A DNA stretch of 64,000 bases. Origin: Streptomyces sp. NBC_00440. Its GTDB lineage: Bacteria > Actinomycetota > Actinomycetes > Streptomycetales > Streptomycetaceae. Position numbers and translations under genes: made by a program. The notes below the pieces were generated by a model, which was not told the DNA's origin, made no database searches, and worked only from the letters and a program-made list of their open reading frames with translations. How positions within the stretch are numbered: position 1 is the stretch's first letter; each line of letters starts with the position of its first letter. The stretch lies in the NCBI RefSeq assembly GCF_036014215.1, contig NZ_CP107922.1, positions 217,585 through 281,584 of the forward strand, given 5' to 3'. Below are positions 44,557 to 52,619 of this stretch, one piece after another.

Positions 44557-46113
44557 TCAGCCCCCGCTCTCGCCCTCATCGGTCTCTGCCGTGTCCGACA
44601 CCCCGGCATCGTGTGCTTCGTCTGCGGGATTGGCCAGCGTCCCATCCAGATCTGCGATGGTCTTGTAGGCCTCCTGTTGCAACGCCAGGTTGACCTTGGG
44701 CATCGCCGCAAGGATCTGTTCCAGTGCGGTCATCCGCGGCTGGAGGAGCCCCGAGAAGTCGAGTTTCGGGAGGCTGGCAGCGAGAGTTTTGGCGAATTCA
44801 TGCTGTGTGCCCAGGACCGTGGGAGTGATCCGAGGCATCGACGCAAGGACCTGTTCCGCTACAGTCATTCGCGGCTTGAGGATGCCAGCGAAGTCGAGTT
44901 TCACCTGGTTCTCAGCGAGCACACGTGCTGTGCTTTGGTAGGCGCTGAAAGTAGCCAGATCAGGCTTGGGCAAGGACGCCAGGATCCGGGCTGTCACAGC
45001 GGATACAGCCGATGCCGAGACGTCCGGGGCACCGGCGAGACTGCCGGCCACTCGGCTAACCAGGCGCTCGGCAGTCTGCCTGAGACTCCGCAGGACGTTC
45101 ATGCACCGGTCGTCAGCCGTATCTGGCATGCCAGGGGCGCCAGAGAGGATCGTCGGCGATTCATCTTTCTCGTCCGTCGAGAAGAGGATCTTCATGCGCC
45201 ATACGCAGGCAACACTCAGCGCGCTCTCGCCATCACCGCTAACCGCGCTGCCGTACAACAGCCATTCAACGTCAGCTGTGTACCAGACATGCTGGTCGAT
45301 CTCGTGCCCGGTGACGTTCTTGACGGATAGCAACTCGACAGCTGGAGCGGCCAGCCAGGTACGCCAGACGATCTCAGCATCAGAAGCTCCCAGACCGGGG
45401 AACCCCACCTCGGAGTCCAGGGCTTCCACAGCAGTCTGGGCCACCTGATCGCGCATGGCCCCGGACCGCAGCAATTCCTCCGCAGCGGCTTCGGCCGACT
45501 CCCCGGACACTTCGGTGGCGAAGGTCGCGACGACCTCGTTGAAGTCCTTCAGCCGCGTCAGCCGGTTCTCCAGGCCGCGTACGTCCTCGTTCATCGGGTA
45601 CTTGTAGACCGTCCCGTCACCGAAGTCTTTGGTGTTGTTGGTGACGAAGTAGACGTGCTCATCGGGGTTGCTCTCCAAGAACTCCAGGATGGAGAACCAG
45701 ATGGCGACGTCCCGGGCCCCCTCCGAGTGATCATCGTCGACGGAGCGCTTCGCCGGCGGAAGCGCCATCGCCTCCCGGGCCAGCGCCTTGAGAGCGACTT
45801 CACCGCTGGTTTGGATCACCTCGAAGACGTCTGCATAGGCAGAACGCCAGTGATCCAGGAAGCGCTCCACACCGATCGGCTCCAGCGTGCTTTCCAGTTC
45901 CCAGGGCACGGCACGGCGCAGCTTCTCCAGCGCGTTCAGGGCGCCCATGTACTGGTTGGGATAGTGCCTTGCCTTATGCGCCGCCAGCTCTTCCAGCACT
46001 ATCCAGGGCACTGCCACCCGTTGGTGCTCTGACTTACGGAGTTTGCGGATGATGTCGGCCTTGACGCCGTCCGGCGGGACAAGGTTGAACGCGTTCGTAT
46101 CAAAAACTATCAA
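44557..46113 (-). CDS. PIN-domain (DUF4935-like) protein with C-terminal repeats
   Basis: A 518-residue protein. The N-terminal 180 residues form a PIN nuclease domain: MIVFDTNAF with Asp5, an EEL segment near residue 42, the acidic run SVDDDHSEGARD, and YFVTNNTKDF near the end, as in metal-dependent RNases. The middle has an immunoglobulin-like or sensor region (HVWYTADVEWLLYGS). The C terminus contains two repeats of about 46 residues, KLDFAGILKPRMTVAEQVLA and KLDFSGLLQPRMTALEQILA, each followed by MP(R/K)(I/V). TTG is the probable start, with GGAGG 5 bases upstream. No antitoxin-like partner is adjacent. A role in defence or stress-induced RNA cleavage is possible; the repeats may mediate oligomerisation. 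Confidence 0.75.
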   Translation of the reverse strand: MIVFDTNAFNLVPPDGVKADIIRKLRKSEHQRVAVPWIVLEELAAHKARHYPNQYMGALNALEKLRRAVPWELESTLEPIGVERFLDHWRSAYADVFEVIQTSGEVALKALAREAMALPPAKRSVDDDHSEGARDVAIWFSILEFLESNPDEHVYFVTNNTKDFGDGTVYKYPMNEDVRGLENRLTRLKDFNEVVATFATEVSGESAEAAAEELLRSGAMRDQVAQTAVEALDSEVGFPGLGASDAEIVWRTWLAAPAVELLSVKNVTGHEIDQHVWYTADVEWLLYGSAVSGDGESALSVACVWRMKILFSTDEKDESPTILSGAPGMPDTADDRCMNVLRSLRQTAERLVSRVAGSLAGAPDVSASAVSAVTARILASLPKPDLATFSAYQSTARVLAENQVKLDFAGILKPRMTVAEQVLASMPRITPTVLGTQHEFAKTLAASLPKLDFSGLLQPRMTALEQILAAMPKVNLALQQEAYKTIADLDGTLANPADEAHDAGVSDTAETDEGESGG

Positions 46114-46228
46114 CTACGCCTCCATGGTCATGAACAGGCAGTATCCCAACTGAGATCACACAGGACCCCCATAACCAGGAGACAGGGGACCGGGTGCGCC
46201 CATAACCGCACCCATGTCGTACGGGTGC

Positions 46229-46379
46229 TCTACACGCATCGGGACCGCCTTACCGAACCCCTCCCGGCCGGTACATAGTCGGCAGGCGGCCGGGCTCAAG
46301 GTCCCAGGCTCTACACGCACTCCAGTGCGATGCCACGGCTTCCGGGCCGGCATCAAACTCGAGTGCGTGTAGGCCCTGG
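46229..46379. repeat. Imperfect inverted repeat with a third copy
   Basis: CTACACGCACTC (46311-46322) and GAGTGCGTGTAG (46361-46372) are perfect 12-base arms. They extend to 17 of 19 matched bases (46304-46322 and 46361-46379) around a 38-base spacer. A further GCTCTACACGCATC copy lies at about 46229. This gap (46114-46443) has no gene. It could be a recombination or protein-binding site, or a large hairpin. Confidence 0.45.
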
Positions 46380-46443
46380 GGTGAGGTGCTGCTGGCCTGC
46401 CCGGGTTAGGGGAAGTCCCGTTCGACTTCGGCTGACCACACAC

Positions 46444-46480
46444 AGCGGGGTCGGGCAGGGTCACCCTGTCTGGCCCCGCT
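46444..46480 (-). terminator. Large hairpin terminator
   Basis: AGCGGGGTCGGGCAGGG and CCCTGTCTGGCCCCGCT form a 17-base stem with three mismatches or wobbles and a TCA loop, just after the 3' end of the minus-strand pseudogene ending at 46497. It is likely a terminator for that gene. Confidence 0.6.
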
Positions 46481-46496
46481 GCTCGTTCCTGGCTGT

Positions 46497-47309
46497 TCAC
46501 CGGCTGTGGCGGATGCGCGGTCCCCACGCGAATTCGAGGTCGTCCAGGAAGACGGTCTCCAGCTCCGTCTTCCACTGGCTGCGCAGACTGAACGGGTTGG
46601 TCTCCATCCGCTCCAGGATGACCAGGGTCTCGGGCTGTCCGACCAGCGCGTACCGGCGGTGCGAGGCGGGCCTGCTGCCCTGCCCCCAGTCGCGCAGCAG
46701 TTCCTCCAGACGCGCGCGGTGCTGCTCCACGAACACCTCCAAGCGCTCGATGTACCCCTCGCGTTCCTCGGTGCGCACCGTGCTCAGCGCGACGTCCAGG
46801 AACTCACCGTCCGGCCAGTGACGCTCGCCCGGCGCGGCCAGAGCCCACGTGAACCGCTCCGCGGCCACCAGGACGTCCTTCGCGTCCACTGCCGCGGCCG
46901 GGGCCGGTTCCTGCAGCGGAGCTTCCTCCGGGTCGGGGGAGGCCGGCTGCCGTAGGTGGGCGATCAGCATGGCGCTGGAGGCGGCGCGCCCGCGCTGCGC
47001 GTGGGCGGTGGTGTCGGCGATGCGCAGCAGGTAGCTGGCGACGTCGCGGACTCCGGTGTCTCAGCCGGCCTCGAAGCGTTCCTCGGACCCGTTTGGGGCG
47101 CTGCTCTCGGAGATCCAGGTGTGGGCCCCGGCCACCGCCCCGGCCTCCACTTTCGACACGATCTCGTCCGCCTGCTCGTGTCCGATTCCGACGGCAGCCA
47201 GGGCCTGGAAGACCGTGAACCGTGCCGCCGTGGCCTCGCTCTGGTGGTGGCTGATGCGGGCCAGCTCCTGGCCGTACGCGTCCGCGTCATGCTGTTGCTC
47301 GGTGCTCAT
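46497..47309 (-). pseudogene. Subtelomeric-type gene interrupted by one TGA
   Basis: The frame runs from an ATG at 47309 (GGAG upstream) through one in-frame TGA at 47061-47063 to a normal stop at 46497. Conceptual length is about 270 residues. The N-terminal 110 residues match the intact protein at 62882-63571: both have EAGAVAGA, and FEAG-stop-DTGV here aligns with FENGWDEGV there. The stop therefore replaces a conserved Trp (TGG to TGA). Reading continues in frame with good codon use afterwards (ATAARFTVFQALAAVGIGHE before, and YLLRIADTTAHAQRGRAASS after). The C-terminal part differs from the paralogue. It is best explained as a recent nonsense mutation; restart at the ATG at 46970 could still make a 157-residue fragment. 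Confidence 0.75.
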
Positions 47310-47463
47310 GCTGCCCACTCCAGTCCGAGGTCGGCCAACTGCCGGAGCTTGTCGGTGGTGAGCTTGGCCCGCTGTGAGTGGGCGTGTTGGTGGCATTGGG
47401 TGGGTGTCAGCGGGGTGGGGCGGTGCGTGCCTGGTCGCGTCGTATGCGTGGGCGGTTGATCCT

Positions 47464-47690
47464 GCTGTCATGGGGTGACCAAGCGGCTGCTGTTTTGTGG
47501 CGAGGACGGGGCAGGTTGGCTGTCATGGGGGTGGCTGTTCCTATGGGCGGGGCTCCCGGGGTGTGGCCTGGTGTTGGTCGGGTGGGCGGTCGTGGAGTGC
47601 TTGGAGGATGTCGGCTTGGTGTTGCTGGCGCCCCTGGAGGGATGAGGTGCCTGCCGGCTGCTGTCGTGGGGTAACCGGGTGGCTGTCACG
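47464..47690. repeat. Transposon-end-like repeats of an older element
   Basis: Three related units occur: GCTGTCATGGGGTGACC followed by GGCTGCTG (47464-47492), GGCTGTCATGGGGGTGGCTG (47519-47538) and GCTGTCGTGGGGTAACC followed by GGCTGTC (about 47659-47687). The first starts with TGTCA, as many Tn5053/Tn7-like ends do. They lie in a G/T-rich, gene-free tract (47310-47775) directly ahead of the TniA/TniB relic and read toward it. They fit transposase-binding sites at a left transposon end; this needs a motif test. Confidence 0.45.
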
Positions 47691-47775
47691 GTGTGGTTAG
47701 CAGGTCGCGGTCCAACTGTGTTGGGTTTGCCTGTTTCTGTATGGGTGGGTGGCCGGGGCGGGTGGGGTTGGCCGT

Positions 47776-48770
47776 GTGACGGTTTTACAGACCCCGGTGG
47801 GGGAGGCGGTGCCGGGTCCGGCTGGTTCGGCGGAGGCCGGGCGGGTGGAGCGGGCCGTGGTGCGGCGGCTGCTGGCGGTGGATCGGGGTGAGGGCGGTCT
47901 GTCGGCGTTGCACGTGCGGATCGCGGCCGGGCTGGCGGGGGTGTCGGAGCGGACGGTGTGCGGTGGCTGCAGCAGGGGCGCGAGGGGCGGGTGGAGGCGC
48001 GGCCGCGGCAAGGCGGGTTCGTGGTAGGTGACGCCTTGTGGGAGGTGCTCACGCAGGTGGGCGGGAACGTCGCCGAGCTGCGCCGCAGGATGCTCCGGGC
48101 GCAGGACGAGGGCGTGCTTCAGCGGTGGGGTGTCGAGGTGGTGCCGTCGTTGGCGACGCTGCACCGTGCGATCAAGGACGAGCTGAGGGCGGGCCGGGTG
48201 CTTCAGGCCGCCCGCGCGGCGTCGGGCCGGGTGGAGCCGAGCCGGTACGACCGGGCGCTGGCCGAACTCGGCTTCGCCGATGGTGCGGACGGCCCGCCGG
48301 TCGTGGACGGTCCGGACGCCATGCCGTCCGGTACGGGTGGTGAGGAACGGCCCGGCGTGGTGAAGGGTGCTGCGCGTGCCCGGGTGTCGGGTGGGGTGCG
48401 CCTGTACGCGCCGGGAGCGCGGCTGGTGTCCACGCGGCAGGTGGCCGGGGTGGTGGAGGCGGTGGGACACACGGTCGCCGCGCGGGGGATCGGCTGCGTA
48501 TACGGGGACACGGGGCTGGGGAAGACGGTCGCGGTCGAGCAGGCTCTGCACCTGCTGCCTGCCCGGGTGCCGGTGTGGCGGGCGGTGGTGGGAGTCAAGC
48601 CCGGGCTGCCGCAGGTGCGGGCCGCGTTGTGCGAGGCACTGGGGCTGCCGTCGGGGTCGCTGACCCACCGTGCCGGACCGGCTGACCAGGCGCTGGCGGA
48701 GGCGCTGGCTGAGCCGGGTGTGCTGTTCCTCGACGACGCGCAGCGTCTGTCGCCGCCGGTGTGTGGATGA
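47776..48770 (+). pseudogene. Fused TniA/TniB relic (frameshift, deletion, truncation)
   Basis: Three kinds of damage are visible. First, the N-terminal HTH of a Mu/TniA-type transposase reads LSALHVRIAAGLAGVSERTV in one frame and continues RWLQQGREGRVEARPRQGG in another, so one base is missing near 47957-47961. Second, at about 48230-48400 the transposase sequence passes into a TniB/TnsC-type ATPase, which suggests an internal deletion joining the two genes. Third, the ATPase (Walker A GDTGLGKTV; Walker B-like LFLDDAQRLSPPV) stops right after the Walker B region at 48770, where other sequence begins. It is a different lineage from the intact tniA/tniB at 53.6-56.8 kb. Non-functional. Confidence 0.75.
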
Positions 48771-48889
48771 CCGGGTTATTCGTGAGGTGGGGGTTGCTTT
48801 TCTGCAGCTGTCTCGTTGATGGATTCGGTGGCACAGGGGTTGTTCAGGTGCCGCCTTAACCAAGAGTCATTGCTGGTTGGCGGTGGAGT

Positions 48890-49948
48890 GTGGCGGGGAA
48901 GCCGTTTCTTCGGCTGGTCGAGGGCGGGCTCTGCGGCCCTGCTCCCGAGGCCGGGCAGGTACCCGATGTGTGGGCGTTCCAGGCCCGCTGCGTGCAGGCA
49001 TTCGCCTCGACATGGACAGCGAGAGGCTTCGCTCCCACCACGATCGGCTGCTATACGTCGCTGCTGGAACGGGTGCTGGACCACTATGACCGGCCGGTGT
49101 GGCAGATCGAGCCGGCCGACGTGGACGCGATGCTCCACTCCCTGGTGGTGGCGGGGCGGGCGGCGGGGACCAGACGCCAGTACCTGCAGATGCTCCGCAC
49201 GTTCCTCACCTTCGTCCAGGCCCGCTACGCCACCGAGATCCGCACCCTGTACGGCACCCCGGTGGCCAACCCGCTGGACCGGTTCAACCGGCTGCGCCAT
49301 GTCTTCGACGACACCCCGCGCACCCTGCCGCCCACCGCCGAGCGCCTCACCGCGTTCTTCGCCTTCGCCCGCCAGCGCCTGACCACTACGTCCGACTACC
49401 CGGCCGCGGCAAGGGACTACGCACTGCTGCGCACCCTCTACCACTCCGCTCCCAGAGTGAGCGAAGCCATTCGCTTCGACCAATGCGACGTCCATCCCGC
49501 ACTCGGCCCGACAGGCAAGCTCCACGTCCGATTCGGCAAGGCGGCCAACACCTCGGGACCCCGCCCGAGATGGGCACCCATGCTCGACGGACTGGACCAG
49601 ATCCTCGCCTGGTACCTGGGAGACGTACGCCCCTTCTTCCCCGACACCACCCCGCTGTTCTGCGACGCCCACGGCCAGCCGCTGAAGCCGGACACCGTAC
49701 GCGACCGCCTCTCCCACCTCCTGGACCTGGAAGGCCGCCCCGCAGACGACCGGTTCACCCCGCACGATCTGCGCCGGGCCTGCGCGACCCACCACTACGA
49801 GAAGGGCATGGACCTGCTCGCAGTCCAGCAGCTCCTCGGTCACTGGCACATCGCCTCGACGATGGCCTACGTGCGGCCCTCGCTCACCTTCGTCGAAGAC
49901 GCCTGGCGCCGCGCCACGTCGACCGCCGTCACTAGCCTGGCCGGCTGA
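48890..49948 (+). CDS. Tyrosine recombinase
   Basis: A 352-residue tyrosine recombinase/integrase. An N-terminal SAM-like core-binding domain (about 25-125, FASTWTARGFAPTTIGCYTS) precedes the catalytic domain. Box I Arg lies in SAPRVSEAIRF, box II is TPHDLRRAC (His-x-x-Arg), the late His is in LLGHWHIAST, and the nucleophile Tyr is in MAYVRPS. All catalytic residues are present, so it should be active. It heads a three-gene cassette (recombinase, small HTH protein, zinc-finger recombinase-like protein) that separates the TniB relic from the older helicase tail. The start codon (GTG at 48890) is not certain. Confidence 0.85.
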   Translation: MAGKPFLRLVEGGLCGPAPEAGQVPDVWAFQARCVQAFASTWTARGFAPTTIGCYTSLLERVLDHYDRPVWQIEPADVDAMLHSLVVAGRAAGTRRQYLQMLRTFLTFVQARYATEIRTLYGTPVANPLDRFNRLRHVFDDTPRTLPPTAERLTAFFAFARQRLTTTSDYPAAARDYALLRTLYHSAPRVSEAIRFDQCDVHPALGPTGKLHVRFGKAANTSGPRPRWAPMLDGLDQILAWYLGDVRPFFPDTTPLFCDAHGQPLKPDTVRDRLSHLLDLEGRPADDRFTPHDLRRACATHHYEKGMDLLAVQQLLGHWHIASTMAYVRPSLTFVEDAWRRATSTAVTSLAG

Positions 49949-49966
49949 CCCCAGGGCAGGACACCC

Positions 49967-50326
49967 ATGACCACACCACCCCCTCTGCACGCCGTCGAGC
50001 CCGTGACCCCGCCACCGCAGGTGGAGTGGAGACTTCGGATGACCGCGGCACAGCGCGGTATCTGGACCGGCACCGAACTGCGCCGCCTGCTCGCCGAGCG
50101 GGCCGGCCTCGAGCTGTCTGCGGCATCGGTGTCCGCCCTGTTCACCAAACAGCCCTCCCAGGTGAAGCTCTCCACCCTGGCCGCCCTGTGCGCCGCCCTG
50201 GACTGCACCCCAGGCGACCTGCTTACCGTCGGCGAGCCCGCCATACCCCCACCACCTACACCACGCACCACCCCACCACCTCGACAGCAGCCCGTGCCCA
50301 GCCACCGATCCCTGCCACCGCTGTGA
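49967..50326 (+). CDS. Small Cro/C1-type HTH protein
   Basis: A 119-residue protein with a Cro/C1-type helix-turn-helix at about residues 30-90 (GIWTGTELRRLLAERAGLEL, then LSTLAALCAALDCTPGDLL) and a Pro-rich tail. Its stop overlaps the next start (GTGA). It probably binds the ends or promoter of the cassette and assists the two flanking recombinase-like proteins. The HTH is clear, and the role is inferred from the gene trio. Confidence 0.75.
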   Translation: MTTPPPLHAVEPVTPPPQVEWRLRMTAAQRGIWTGTELRRLLAERAGLELSAASVSALFTKQPSQVKLSTLAALCAALDCTPGDLLTVGEPAIPPPPTPRTTPPPRQQPVPSHRSLPPL

Positions 50327-51891
50327 CCGCACCCCGCCCCGCACACCCCGCGACGGACCCGCCCACGACCACCCGTGCCACACCCTCTCGTGTCAAAGAC
50401 AACTGCCCGGCCTGCCACCGACTGCGCTGGCTGCACCCCGACACCGGCCGCTGCCCCTGGTGCTCACGCACCTGCACCCTCTGCGGCGCACCACGGCGCT
50501 CCGCCCAGGACCTGTGCGCGGCATGCCGACGCCGATCCGCAGGACAACGAGCTCGGGGCCCCTGCCAGCACTGCGGACGCCGACGTGCCCTCGACGCGGC
50601 GACCCAGCACTGCCGAGCCTGTACCGACCCCGCTGCCGCCCCGCCCCCGGCCCACTGCGAGCAATGCGGAACCAGCGGCCAGTGGGCCAAAGGCCTCTGC
50701 AAGCGCTGCTACGAGCATTCACCCCACACCGTCCTGACCCGCGCGGCCGGCTGGGCCAAGCGCATGCCCGCCCCGCCCTCCTGGTGGAGCGGCCTCGCCG
50801 CACACCTCGCAGCGCACCGACACCCGATCTACGCGGCCGACCTCATCGCCACCACCGCGCGCCTGCTCCTCCACGCCGAGTCCTGCGACCCCCGCAGCCT
50901 CCTCGCCCGCGCCAAAAGCGATGCCCCCGAACTCGTCGGAGCGCTCACCGACTTCTTCCGCACCCACGGCCACCTCGACCCACCCCCACCCCCACGCCTC
51001 GCCGACAGACGAGCAACAGAACGCCGATCCCGCCGCATCGAGTCCACACCCGCCCCTCTGCGCTCCCAGACCGAGAAGTTCGCCGCCTTCCTCCTGCTCC
51101 AGCGCGAGCAAGCCGAACACCTGGGGCTACGGCCCAACCAGCTGAAAACCATCGAGATCCGACTCGCAGCCGTCCGCGACCTGGCCCTCCACCTCCACAC
51201 CGAGGGCCACACGAACTGGGCCAGTGTCACCACCGCCCACATGGAATCCTTCCTGGCCCTCAACCCGGCCCTCCGCGCATCCCGACTCGCGGGACTGCGT
51301 CAGTTCTTCGCGTACGCCCACCACGCCAAAGTCATCCTCCACAACCCGACCGACCCCATAACCGCCGTACAGCACAGGGGGTTTCACGGCCCCACCCTCA
51401 CTCTGACCCAACAGCGCACCCTGTACCAGCGGTGGACCACCCACCACGACATCCACCCGCACGAGGCATTCATCGGCCTCGCCGCCCTGCTCCACGCAGC
51501 AACCATCACCGAGCTGCGCCAGCTCACTGACACCGGGATCAACCCCCATCACCACAGCGTCCACTTCCCCGGCAGATCCCTGGCCATCCCGCTCGACGAC
51601 GCGACCTGGACCGCACTCCAACGCTGCCAAGAACACCGACACCAACTCGGCTCGGACAACCCCCACCTGCTCGTCACCCGGCTCACCCGCACCCACCACG
51701 GCCCCGCCGGCGCCGCTCACATCCGCGACACCCTCGCCCCTACCGGCCTCCGGCCCCGCATCCTGCGCTCTACTCGCCTGCTCACCCTCGCCGATGAACT
51801 CGACGCTAAGATCCTCACCACCTCACTGGGGATGTCCTACGCAGGAGTCGCCCACTACCGGCCCAGCCCGAACCTCACCAAGCCAATATGA
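50323..51891 (+). CDS. Zinc-finger tyrosine-recombinase-like protein, catalytically degenerate
   Basis: A 522-residue protein started by GTG at 50323, overlapping the HTH gene. The first 170 residues contain at least three zinc-finger-like CxxC pairs (CPACHRLRWL, CPWCSRTCTLCGAPR, CEQCGTSGQW). The C-terminal 300 residues have the fold pattern of a tyrosine recombinase: a SAM-like domain, then LLHAATITELRQL where box I should be, and LRPRILRSTRLLTLADEL where box II should be, ending LGMSYAGVAHYRP. The box I Arg and the His of box II are missing and the His after LG is Met, although the Tyr may be retained. It is probably a regulatory or DNA-bridging partner of the active recombinase at 48890. 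Confidence 0.7.
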   Translation: MTAPRPAHPATDPPTTTRATPSRVKDNCPACHRLRWLHPDTGRCPWCSRTCTLCGAPRRSAQDLCAACRRRSAGQRARGPCQHCGRRRALDAATQHCRACTDPAAAPPPAHCEQCGTSGQWAKGLCKRCYEHSPHTVLTRAAGWAKRMPAPPSWWSGLAAHLAAHRHPIYAADLIATTARLLLHAESCDPRSLLARAKSDAPELVGALTDFFRTHGHLDPPPPPRLADRRATERRSRRIESTPAPLRSQTEKFAAFLLLQREQAEHLGLRPNQLKTIEIRLAAVRDLALHLHTEGHTNWASVTTAHMESFLALNPALRASRLAGLRQFFAYAHHAKVILHNPTDPITAVQHRGFHGPTLTLTQQRTLYQRWTTHHDIHPHEAFIGLAALLHAATITELRQLTDTGINPHHHSVHFPGRSLAIPLDDATWTALQRCQEHRHQLGSDNPHLLVTRLTRTHHGPAGAAHIRDTLAPTGLRPRILRSTRLLTLADELDAKILTTSLGMSYAGVAHYRPSPNLTKPI

Positions 51892-51988
51892 CGGTCCGAG
51901 CCCGGCGAACCGCTTGAGCTGCTCCTCGCAATGTCTATGTCCACCCAGGCATGGTGCCTTAGCGGTCTCTGGATCACCCCACGCCGTA

Positions 51989-52023
51989 GAGGGTTGCCTC
52001 CCGGCACACGGCAGGCAACCCTC
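51989..52023. terminator. Bidirectional hairpin terminator
   Basis: GAGGGTTGCCT (51989-51999) and AGGCAACCCTC (52013-52023) form a perfect 11-base-pair stem with a 13-base loop. It lies between the convergent recombinase-like gene and the helicase-tail remnant. Confidence 0.7.
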
Positions 52024-52032
52024 CGCCGGAAC

Positions 52033-52377
52033 TCATGCCCAGTCCACGCCCAGCTCCCGCAGTGCGTCCCGCTGCTCCTGGGCGAGCTTCTCCCGCCTCG
52101 ATTTGGTGTTGGAGACCCACACACCGAGCCGGACGGCCACGGGTTCCGTCTCACCGGCGACTGTGATTTCTTCGCTGTGCCCCCTTGGTACTGGCCGGTG
52201 GGCGCCTTCCCGATCGACCCACTGCGCGAGAGCCGTCAGGCCGCGCTGGAATGCCTGCTGCGCCTTGCCCTGGCTCTTCGCCGTGGGCGCGGCCGCCGGG
52301 GCGGGAGAAGGGGCCTCAGCGCCCTTGATGCCCAGCGCGGTCAGCCGCTCGCGCTGCTCTGTGACGGAGTAGTGATC
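52033..52377 (-). pseudogene. Tail of an older TtrA-like helicase gene
   Basis: The last 110 codons match the C terminus of the helicase at 60176-62845 almost end to end: EQRERLTALG here and EQQERLTTLG there, KAQQAFQRGL in both, REGAHRPVPR in both, then LGVWVSNT and the same type of ending before the stop. DNA identity is roughly three quarters by eye. Similarity stops abruptly at about 52377; upstream codons of the open frame are Pro/Arg-rich shadow. So only the 3' end of a helicase-type gene remains, with its missing 5' part on the telomere side, exactly at the inner border of the transposition operon. Confidence 0.8.
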
Positions 52378-52619
52378 TTCAGGGGGTTGGGCTGTTCTGG
52401 TCTGGTGTTCCGTCTTTTGGGGTGGGATTCGGGACGGCTGAAGCGGTTGGGTTCGGGCGTGATGGGCCGGGGCTGGTGAGTGTGTTCGGTTTGGTTGTTC
52501 GGGCTCTTGGCCTGTGGTCCGGTAGTTGTGTGGGATTGATCTTGGTTTTCTTGTAGGTGTGGTGGCACGCCCGTAGGTGGCCGTACCAATGCGCCGGGGT
52601 GGATGGGGACTTGTGCTGG
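52378..52619. other. Putative inner end of the telomeric transposon
   Basis: A G/T-rich stretch without genes. Imperfect repeats of the type GGTTGGGnTTCGGG recur near 52384, 52418, 52444 and 52487 (for example GGGTGGGATTCGGGACGG and GCGGTTGGGTTCGGGCG). A TGTGACGG begins at 52360. It lies between the truncated helicase tail and the last gene of the transposition operon, where transposase-binding sites are expected. The exact border cannot be fixed by eye. Confidence 0.4.

Noticed and set aside
47061-47063. In-frame TGA as selenocysteine or programmed readthrough
   Set aside because: The aligned residue in the paralogue is Trp and no selenocysteine element is visible nearby; a point mutation is simpler.
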